Assembly: GCA_030452365.1 (NCBI GenBank)
Contig: JAKDMK010000017.1
Coordinates: 1-14,545, forward strand
Origin: Nitrococcus sp.
GTDB taxonomy: Bacteria; Pseudomonadota; Gammaproteobacteria; Nitrococcales; Nitrococcaceae
Direction of reading: 5' to 3'
Length of the DNA: 14,545 bases
In this document: positions 1-5,351 of the stretch, piece after piece
Numbering within the stretch: position 1 is the stretch's first letter
Layout of the letters: each line of letters starts with the position of its first letter
The notes under the pieces: model-generated
What the model was told of the DNA's origin: nothing
What the model saw: the letters and a program-made list of their open reading frames with translations, nothing else
Database searches by the model: none
Position numbers and translations under genes: made by a program

Positions 1-351
1 AAGCATGACGATATCCCGGCGCTGGCCGCCTACGCCGGGCGCATGGACGCCGATCCTGACATCTGGCGCGTGGCTCGGGTGGCCGATCCCGCCGACCTGC
101 CGGATCTGCTGCGATTCTTCGACGTGATCGTCATCCCCAATGGGCTGGACGGGTTTCTGCACAATGCCGCCCTGCTGTGGGTGGAGGAAAATGCTCGGCT
201 TACGCGTGTCGTCGACCTGGCCAACCTGTGGACCAATCCACTACTTCCCGATTACCTGGCGGCCGGCACGCCGGCAGCGGCCCCCAACGCCCCGAATCAG
301 GTTCGCCAGCAGCCAGTGCGGGCTCGCCCGCAGCTTGTCCATGTTCGCTAA
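1..351 (+). CDS. C-terminal part of a probable SCO1/SenC-type copper chaperone (5'-truncated by window edge)
   Basis: The frame is open from the first base, so only the last 116 residues are visible. The segment 'DLPDLLRFFD', a glycine-containing loop, then 'FLHNAALLWVEENARL' and 'VVDLANLW' follows the C-terminal layout of SCO proteins: the conserved copper-binding His sits just before a beta-strand of the type 'H..a.l.v...g.l'. The CxxxC motif that would prove the family lies outside the window. SCO proteins are membrane-anchored thioredoxin-fold chaperones that deliver copper to the CuA site of cytochrome oxidase. The last 30 or so residues are rich in Ala, Pro and Arg and look like a disordered tail. 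The stop overlaps the start of a CtaG-like gene by 11 bases, which fits an oxidase-assembly operon. The assignment rests on a partial sequence and weak motifs. Confidence 0.55.
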   Translation, partial: KHDDIPALAAYAGRMDADPDIWRVARVADPADLPDLLRFFDVIVIPNGLDGFLHNAALLWVEENARLTRVVDLANLWTNPLLPDYLAAGTPAAAPNAPNQVRQQPVRARPQLVHVR

Positions 352-925
352 CGACGTGCGGGCGGCGCCGATCGCGGCAGTAGCCGTGTTCACGGTACTT
401 GCGCTGCCCCCGGTGCGCGGTTGGCTGGAAGCGGATATGCGGCTGCACATGCTGGTCCAGTTCCCGCTGCTGGTCGTAACCGGTGTATTGATGGCCCGTG
501 GGCTTGGCTCCCGTTGGCAGGCGCGCTTGGCCGCCTGGAATCGCTACGGCGTCAGCGGCCTGCTGTGCGCGGCCGCGGTGAGCACCTTCTGGATGATCCC
601 CAAGGCCCTCGACGACGCGATTACCCAGCCTTGGGTTGAAGCGGCAAAATTCCTATCCCTAAGCCTTGGCGTGGGCTTCGCCCTGGCCGTTTCCTGGCGG
701 TCTGCCGGCATGATCGGGCGCGGCTTGTTCCTGGGCAACCTGCTACCGATGTTCGCCGTGATCGGCTGGCTCTACCTGCTGGCGCCGGTACGGCTGTGTA
801 ATGCCTACCTCCCGGGCCAGCAGCAGTCCACCGGTACCCTGCTAATAGTCATCGCCGTGCTGGGATGCCTTGCGTGGCTTGGCAGTTTCTTCTTCACTGC
901 CGCGCCGGAGCGCGCTCGTGGGTAG
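341..925 (+). CDS. CtaG-like polytopic membrane protein, probable cytochrome oxidase assembly role
   Basis: This encodes 194 residues with about six hydrophobic segments (roughly 8-24, 36-54, 70-86, 101-118, 127-148 and 164-186). 'RLHMLVQFPLLVVTG' near residue 34 resembles the 'HM.QH.lL' helix of the caa3-type CtaG family. 'FWMIPKALDDAI' and, near the end, 'NAYLPGQQQSTGTLLIV' match the 'fW.lP' and 'Y....dQq.aG.im' patterns of that family. Only one His remains (residue 36), so it is at best a divergent member. CtaG-family proteins help insert copper into haem-copper oxidases. The ATG at 341 was chosen because it opens the hydrophobic protein and overlaps the upstream SCO-like gene by 11 bases; the frame is open further upstream, but that part translates as a shadow of the SCO-like gene. 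No good ribosome site is seen, so translational coupling is likely. Confidence 0.55.
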   Translation: MFANDVRAAPIAAVAVFTVLALPPVRGWLEADMRLHMLVQFPLLVVTGVLMARGLGSRWQARLAAWNRYGVSGLLCAAAVSTFWMIPKALDDAITQPWVEAAKFLSLSLGVGFALAVSWRSAGMIGRGLFLGNLLPMFAVIGWLYLLAPVRLCNAYLPGQQQSTGTLLIVIAVLGCLAWLGSFFFTAAPERARG

Positions 926-999
926 AGCGCGGCGGGAAATTCAATGCGGATAGGCCAGGCCATGGCTGGCACACTCGGCTCCGTCTGGTACAACAATGC

Positions 1000-1013
1000 G
1001 AGAGCGGGCTCTC
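1000..1013. terminator. Possible hairpin terminator between convergent genes
   Basis: GAGAGC and GCTCTC form a perfect inverted repeat with a very short centre. It lies in the 96-base gap between the convergent CtaG-like and sigma-factor genes, and 'CACTCTTGTT' follows on the plus strand. The stem is short and the T run is broken, so this is a weak candidate. Confidence 0.25.
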
Positions 1014-1021
1014 CACTCTTG

Positions 1022-1711
1022 TTACCGTAGCTGTTTCTGCCTCAGGGCTTCCATCACGTTGTGCACAATTGTGTCGCAGCGGTGGCCGGCGAACTCATGC
1101 ACGCCGACGCCCGTCGCTTCGGCGCAGGCGAGCAGCCGCTGCTGGATCAGACGTTTGGCGCGGTGAAAGCGCGTCTTTACCGTGGCTTGCTCAATCTCCA
1201 GGATCTCGGCCGTGTCACTCGTGCTGCACTCATCTACCGCGCGCAACACGAAGACCGTGCGGAAAGCGTCCGGCAGTTCGTCAATGCACTGCTCCAGTAG
1301 GCGGCGCAATTGTATGTTGGCGACTTCGCCATCCGGCGATCGCTGGGGCAGCTGTAGCACTGATAGCTCCATAACGTTTTCGAGATCAGAATCGTCCATG
1401 AACAGATACCGGCGAGCGCTTCGCAGCCTCATAAGCGCGGTGTTGCGCACGATGCGGCCCAGCCAAACGCCAAGCGCCGCCGGATCCTTCAGATCGCCGA
1501 GCCGCTCATAAGCGGCAATGAACGCTTCCTGCACGGCGTCCATCGCCTCTGCATCGTCGGTGACGATGCTGCGCGCGATGCGGAACATCCGCTGGTTGTG
1601 GCGGCGGATGATGCCGGCGAACGCCTCCTGGTTGCCGGCCGCCACCTCGGTGAGCAACAGGGCATCGATCGGCCCCTGCGCCTGCTCCTCGCGCATCGCT
1701 TTAGTATTCAC
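1022..1711 (-). CDS. ECF-type RNA polymerase sigma factor
   Basis: This encodes 229 residues. Sigma-70 region 2 lies at about 27-98 ('EAFAGIIRRHNQRMFRIARS', then 'DAEAMDAVQEAFIAAYERL', then 'WLGRIVRNTALMRLRSARR'). Region 4 lies at about 135-190 ('IDELPDAFRTVFVLRAVDE', then 'TVKTRFHRAKRLIQQRL'). No regions 1.1 or 3 are present, as in extracytoplasmic-function sigma factors. The C-terminal extension 'HEFAGHRCDTIVHNVM' is typical of one ECF subgroup. The GTG at 1711 is preferred because GAAGG sits five bases ahead of it and it starts two bases after the cytochrome stop; ATG at 1696 is an alternative without a visible ribosome site. It is the last gene of a three-gene operon behind an exported ferritin-like protein and a cytochrome c. 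No anti-sigma gene is next to it, so how its activity is controlled cannot be read from the window. Confidence 0.9.
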   Translation of the reverse strand: MNTKAMREEQAQGPIDALLLTEVAAGNQEAFAGIIRRHNQRMFRIARSIVTDDAEAMDAVQEAFIAAYERLGDLKDPAALGVWLGRIVRNTALMRLRSARRYLFMDDSDLENVMELSVLQLPQRSPDGEVANIQLRRLLEQCIDELPDAFRTVFVLRAVDECSTSDTAEILEIEQATVKTRFHRAKRLIQQRLLACAEATGVGVHEFAGHRCDTIVHNVMEALRQKQLR

Positions 1712-1712
1712 G

Positions 1713-2171
1713 TCAACCTTCTTTGCGCAGCTTCGCTGCCACGCTGCGGCATGCTTGCGAATCGGCGTCCAGCGTCGCCAAATAGGCAATGAGGTTGCGG
1801 CGCTCGCGGGCATCTTTGACGCCCGCAAAGGTCATGCTGGTGCCCGGAATGGCCTCCATCGGGTCTAGCAGAAACCAGTCCAGCGTTTCCGCGTTCCAGG
1901 TAATTGCCGCCTTCTTCATGGCTGCGCTGTAATCGAAGCCAGGAACAGTACCCGACAGCCGTCCGAAAAGCCCGCAATGCCGGGGCCCAGTGCGGTTGCG
2001 AGCCGGCGAGTGGCAGCCGATGCAGCGAACGTACACACGCTTGCCCGCGGCGGGATCGCCGGGCGGCGGGGCGGCCGCCGCGAAGGGAGGAGCGCCGCCG
2101 CACCCCGCCGCCGCGAGCGAGAGCACCGCGGCACAGACTGGCACGCGGAACCAGGGACCGATGCGCGTCAC
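1713..2171 (-). CDS. Exported c-type cytochrome (single haem, class I-like)
   Basis: This encodes 152 residues. The N-terminus has an Arg followed by a hydrophobic stretch ending in 'LAAAGCGG', which is either a signal peptide or an imperfect lipobox. A Pro/Ala-rich linker leads to the single haem-attachment motif CIGCH at 50-54. The downstream 'GTSMTF' around residue 113 supplies a likely axial Met, and 'RRNLIAYLATL' is the usual final helix of small cytochromes c. The order and spacing fit a cytochrome c-550/c2-like fold. The GTG start at 2171 forms a GTGA overlap with the stop of the ferritin-like gene; the reading frame continues upstream, but that part would lie inside the neighbouring gene. 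It probably carries electrons in the periplasm. Its pairing with a ferritin-like protein and an ECF sigma factor suggests a redox or oxidative-stress role, which is inference. Confidence 0.85.
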   Translation of the reverse strand: MTRIGPWFRVPVCAAVLSLAAAGCGGAPPFAAAAPPPGDPAAGKRVYVRCIGCHSPARNRTGPRHCGLFGRLSGTVPGFDYSAAMKKAAITWNAETLDWFLLDPMEAIPGTSMTFAGVKDARERRNLIAYLATLDADSQACRSVAAKLRKEG

Positions 2172-2782
2172 GAATAGAACGCCTGCGGCACCGGGTCCAG
2201 CCCCAGCGCATGGCGTAGCACGGCCCAATGCATCGCCTCGTCCGCCAGAATGCTTGCAGCCGCGCCTGAGAGCTCGCGGTGGTCGAATAGCGGAATGGCG
2301 CCGACGTAGGCGCTGACAGCGCCGCGCTCCAGCCCGGCGGCGAACTGCAGGACGTCTTCTTGGGACTTTAGCTTATCGACAGGAAAATTGTAGTGCGTCT
2401 TCGGATCTGCCGCCTCGCCGCCGAGCTTGCGCACCGCGCTCGCGAGCGCCTCCGCGTGCTGCTTGTGCTGACTCTGGAAATTCAACGCCACCTTCAGCAC
2501 TTGCGGCTTCAGCAGACCGCTTTCGGCGCCAACCTGGTAGGCGGCGATCGCCTCGTACTCCGCCGCTACGGCGGTATTGAGGATGCGCACGTCCTTCGCC
2601 ACCGCGTCGTCCGCGTCACTGGCCGTGCTCGTGCCGGCCGCGCGCGTGATGGTGCAGCCACCGAGCAGTGCCACGGCGATGCCGGAGAAAGTCGCAGTGC
2701 CGGCCTGGCGGAGAAAACGCCGGCGTGAATCCTGCGCCGTTTCGATCAGAAGCGCGTGTTCAGATGCATTATTGGGTTTCAT
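2168..2782 (-). CDS. Ferritin-like domain protein with Tat signal, probable lipoprotein
   Basis: This encodes 204 residues. A twin-arginine motif 'RRRFLRQAG' (20-28) precedes a hydrophobic run ending in 'LLGGC' (Cys43), a lipobox-like site, so the protein is probably exported folded and may be lipidated. The mature part is helical and has a ferritin-like ligand pattern: 'AAEYEAIAAY' (E75, E77), 'HKQHAEAL' (H106, H109, E111), 'LERGAVSAY' (E152) and 'DEAMHWAVLRHAL' (E182, H185). This fits a four-helix di-iron or rubrerythrin-like bundle of the periplasmic ferritin-like families. Whether it stores iron, oxidises it or only keeps the fold is not visible. The minus-strand start is preceded by AGAGG with about nine bases of spacing. 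It is the first gene of the operon, and the promoter should lie within 2783-2900. Confidence 0.85.
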   Translation of the reverse strand: MKPNNASEHALLIETAQDSRRRFLRQAGTATFSGIAVALLGGCTITRAAGTSTASDADDAVAKDVRILNTAVAAEYEAIAAYQVGAESGLLKPQVLKVALNFQSQHKQHAEALASAVRKLGGEAADPKTHYNFPVDKLKSQEDVLQFAAGLERGAVSAYVGAIPLFDHRELSGAAASILADEAMHWAVLRHALGLDPVPQAFYS

Positions 2783-3164
2783 TTCTTGTACCTCTGTTCA
2801 TGTGTGTACGCCATCGGTGCAGGTCGTCGTGCGGCGTCGCTGCAATAGGAATCCGCCGCGAGCACGAGGGAGGATGAAGACTATCGCGTGTCGGGCCGTG
2901 TATGGAACCTTTTGTTGGCTGCCTTAGGATGCAGCTCGGGCGCAATTGGTTCCCGATAGCGGCCTCGGGGACTCAGGTGTCAGGTAGCCTGGCCGGCCTC
3001 GCTGCGCCCCGCGAGTCTGCGATCGCAACAGATGCAAGGGCTCAATGGGTGGGAGGCTCCAAGCTTATCGTGAAGTGGGACCTGGAACGCCGGCTCCCGA
3101 TGCAAGGAAAAGCGAACCAACGCCTAATCGAGCTGATTACGGAGCTTGAGCATGAAGGTGCCTT
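2783..3164. other. Intergenic stretch upstream of the ferritin-like operon
   Basis: About 380 bases separate the divergent ferritin-like and HTH genes. The left part must carry the promoter of the minus-strand operon, but no convincing -35/-10 pair could be picked. The right part carries a possible short ORF (3049-3168). An open frame from 2902 exists, but its first 50 or so residues have no protein-like character. Confidence 0.4.
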
Positions 3165-3168
3165 ATGA
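3049..3168 (+). CDS. Possible small protein translationally coupled to the HTH gene
   Basis: A short open frame (39 residues from GTG 3049; ATG 3101 would give 22) ends in a charged, helix-forming stretch 'NQRLIELITELEHEGAL'. Its TGA overlaps the ATG of the HTH gene in an ATGA arrangement typical of coupled genes. AAGGG lies upstream of the GTG at a usable distance. It could be a small partner such as a toxin or antitoxin, a leader peptide, or the end of a decayed gene. No family is recognised. Confidence 0.3.
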   Translation: MGGSKLIVKWDLERRLPMQGKANQRLIELITELEHEGAL

Positions 3169-3635
3169 AGATTCGCAATGTCGTGGCAAGCAATCGAAAG
3201 AACGAGTTCACTATTGTCACGCGCTCCGGTGCCGAGTTTCCATCTCCTTACTCGAAAGCCGATGTTCGGCCGAATGCAAAAGACCCGATCGAGGAATTGT
3301 TCGTGGATAAGGAGCTTGGTAATGAGGCATTTACGTACTTCCTGAAATCCGGTAAGCAGAACTCCATTCATATTGAGCAAGTGTTGGAGTATAACGAAGA
3401 CCCGAAGTACCTTGCCGATCTGCTCACTTACAAGCTGTCTGTTGAGGCAAGGGAGGGCCTTGAGAGCAGTGCTCTTAGCCGTCGTCAGATAGCTAAGAGG
3501 CTCAACACGTCAGTCCCACAGCTTTATCGCTTGTTGGATCCGGCTAATACGCGAAAGTCTATGAAGCAACTTGTCGCGCTCCTGCACATACTGGATCGCA
3601 ATGTTGACCTCGTCGTCAAGAGAAAGGGAACCTAA
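3165..3635 (+). CDS. Helix-turn-helix protein, possible antitoxin-type regulator
   Basis: This encodes 156 residues. The N-terminal third ('MKIRNVVASNRKNEFTIVT', then 'FPSPYSKADVRP') is a small beta-rich domain, loosely like DUF2442-type domains. The C-terminal part carries a clear helix-turn-helix: 'LSRRQIAKRLNTSVPQLYRL' (about 109-128), followed by 'KSMKQLVALLHILDRNVDL', the usual end of Cro/C1-like folds. It probably binds DNA. GAAGG lies six bases before the ATG, and the start overlaps a small upstream ORF (ATGA). GC in 60-base samples is about 45-53%, clearly below the flanking genes, which suggests transfer. The stop codon lies inside ACCTAAC, discussed under findings. The partner and target are unknown; an antitoxin role is a guess from size and layout. 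Confidence 0.65.
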   Translation: MKIRNVVASNRKNEFTIVTRSGAEFPSPYSKADVRPNAKDPIEELFVDKELGNEAFTYFLKSGKQNSIHIEQVLEYNEDPKYLADLLTYKLSVEAREGLESSALSRRQIAKRLNTSVPQLYRLLDPANTRKSMKQLVALLHILDRNVDLVVKRKGT

Positions 3636-4010
3636 CCGGGTGCTGTAGACAAACAACGACAATCCGTCATGCCTCTTGGGTCGGCAAGAGCCATACCAGC
3701 TTGTCTTTGCCGCTGAGCTACTGCGCTCGCTGGCGCTGCGCACCGGCGAACGCAGTAGCGATACGCGCGCTAAAGGGAGGCCTATCGAAGCCATGAAGCC
3801 AACCGGTCACCGAATATGGCTTGGAGCCGCTCTGGGCCCTTCGCTCAGTAGCGGTGTGGGGCGCGTAGCGCCATCGAACTAGCAATGATACGTCCATCGG
3901 ATGCCGGGCATCGAGCCTGGCCCCCGATGCACCGCATATCGCTACTCCGTTAGGTGCCAAGAGAAGAAGGCGCAAGTATATTGCAGGGTTAGCAACCCCG
4001 AGGCATCGTC
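3636..4010. repeat. Gene-free stretch with several inverted repeats
   Basis: No convincing gene is seen on either strand. Visible inverted repeats are: CTCTTG (3673-3678) with CAAGAG (3685-3690); GCTACTGCG (3717-3725) with CGCAGTAGC (3751-3759); AGTAGCGATA (3754-3763) with TATCGCTACT (3937-3946); GATGCC/GGCATC near 3901; and GGGTT (3986-3990) with AACCC (3994-3998). The 7-base ACCTAAC at 3630-3636 and GTTAGGT at 3949-3955 are also complementary. None has a T run, so they are not typical terminators. They may be remnants of recombination sites or mobile-element ends. Confidence 0.45.
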
Positions 4011-4184
4011 ATGGAGCTCACAGCCGTCTCTGAAAAAGTACCAGAAGTTTATAAAGCACCTGCAGCGTACTGGGTGCGAGTTGTTTCGGGAAGGCAGGCG
4101 TCGTATGGGGGCCGCCGCTATGCTCATGCTGTGGGTTACGAACTTGAAGTAAACCTTGTCAAGCCGAAGGGCGGGAAGGCATAA
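4011..4184 (+). pseudogene. Remnant of a hicB-hicA toxin-antitoxin pair, apparent deletion fusion
   Basis: The ATG at 4011 has GAGG seven bases upstream and opens a 57-residue frame beginning 'MELTAVSEKVPEVY', very close to the start of HicB antitoxins of the 'M.LTAV.EKVPEGY' type. The rest of that frame is not HicB-like. In the next frame, 4033-4104 reads 'KFIKHLQRTGCELFREGRR', the N-terminal half of HicA toxins (double-stranded-RNA-binding-like mRNA interferases). The switch occurs around 4042-4050. The simplest reading is that a deletion joined the first 12 or so codons of hicB to hicA near its start, out of frame. HicA similarity ends near 4104, before the part holding the rest of the fold, and the remaining 3' part resembles nothing recognised. 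Neither protein can be functional. The family calls rest on motif memory only. Confidence 0.5.
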
Positions 4185-4199
4185 CGAATAACGTTAGGC

Positions 4200-4224
4200 C
4201 AGCCATGTTAGAAAACCATGGCTG
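4200..4224. repeat. 8-base perfect inverted repeat
   Basis: CAGCCATG (4200-4207) and CATGGCTG (4217-4224) are perfect complements around a 9-base loop, 15 bases after the stop of the Hic remnant and directly after GTTAGGC (4193-4199). It could form a hairpin, but no T run follows. Function is unknown. Confidence 0.4.
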
Positions 4225-4333
4225 ATCGGCAGCCGCTTCTATGGGCCATCAGTAAAGCCGAAGCTTTTAGGTTACGTGTCTTGTTTTTCACTGCCTCAGC
4301 GCGGCCACACTAATCGATGGATAGAGGCCTTGA

Positions 4334-5185
4334 TCTGTTCAAATAATCCGATGGTCGGGCTCGCGGCCCATCTTCCAGCGTGACCGGTCTGCGGGCAGCA
4401 CGTCGCGGCGGGCGACACGTGAACAGCAGGCCCGTCTGTTTGCTAGCGGCGGCTTGCTCCATACGGAGAGCCTGCCCGTTTCTGGTAGCGGGTTCGCCGA
4501 CCTCAGCCAGGCGCGGCTCGCGAACTACCTGCTGGGCATCGTCGGGGACCATGAACTGCCGGTGGATCAGGGCGCGTGGGTGCGGCGGTTGACCCAGCTT
4601 GGCTTCATGGTGGAAGTGGAAAACAACGCGCCGGTCTGCTCCATAGTGGGGCTGGTTCTGTTCGGCCTGCGGCCGCGGCGTCTCCTGCGGCAGGCTGGCA
4701 TCCGCTGGATGGCATTCGAAGGCAACGACAAAAGCTATAACGCGCTCGACGACACCGTTCTCGACGCGCCCTTGGTCGGGCTTTGGCAAGGCACACCGGG
4801 GAGCAGCGACAGTCTGGAGAGCGGGCTGTTTGACAGCTTTGTGGAACGAATACGACCATTCGTCAGCGACGAGGCAGACGACGGCGGAGAGAGTTTCCGC
4901 CGTGATCGCAGCTGGCACTATCCGGTGCAAGCCCTTCGGGAGGCCGTAGTCAATGCCCTCGCCCACCGGGACTGGACTCGTGTCAACGAGGTCGAGGTTG
5001 TCCGCTACGCTGATCGATTGGAGATCGTGAGCCCTGGCGCGCTTCAAAACGCAATGACGGTGGAGAAAATGGTGGCGGGGCAACGATCTGCGCGCAACCC
5101 CATTATCGTGGATGTGCTGCGCGACTACGGCTATGTCGACGCCCGTGGAATTCATCCGCGATGTTGCTACGCGGCACCCTTCTGA
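4334..5185 (+). pseudogene. Truncated AlbA_2 / HATPase_c_4-type 'RecG-like' transcriptional regulator fragment
   Basis: The frame reads through 'AGSTSRRATREQQARLF', the conserved 'GSTSR.a...e...L' segment that follows the AlbA_2 (Schlafen-like) domain. A winged-helix-like middle part follows ('CSIVGLVLFG', then 'AGIRWMAFEG'), and then the HATPase_c_4 core 'LREAVVNALAHRDW' (about 4934-4975), 'YADRLEIVSPG' and 'RNPIIVDVLRDYGYVDARG'. Intact members have about 400-500 residues. Here the AlbA_2 domain is missing at the 5' end, with a stop at 4331, and no normal start or ribosome site is present (only a TTG at 4454). At the 3' end the conserved 'G.GI.R' region changes to an unrelated tail after about 5150, which indicates a frameshift. 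It is therefore a broken gene. Such proteins are often found near mobile or defence genes. Confidence 0.75.
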
Positions 5186-5351
5186 GTCGGCCGTTAAAGC
5201 GTTAGGATCGATGTAGGGCCACCGTGCGCAGCGGGCGCGGACGAACGCCGGCCGGCGCAGCGGCTGATTGGCATACGACTTTGACAGTGCGGCGGATCGC
5301 TCGCGCCAACGAACCCCGCCACGCAGGCAAGCAAACACAGGAGATCGCGCT

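Noticed and set aside
3901..3935. tRNA-like stretch with a GC hairpin and TCGAGCC
   Set aside because: No acceptor stem, anticodon arm or complete T-loop can be formed.
5246..5257. 12-base palindrome CGCCGGCCGGCG before the Pcs-like gene
   Set aside because: Such GC palindromes are common by chance in DNA of this composition; no half-site repeat or promoter supports an operator.
5268..5351. Upstream extension of the Pcs-like protein
   Set aside because: The extra 28 residues are Arg/Gln-rich and unlike the family; the AGGAG before 5352 marks the start.
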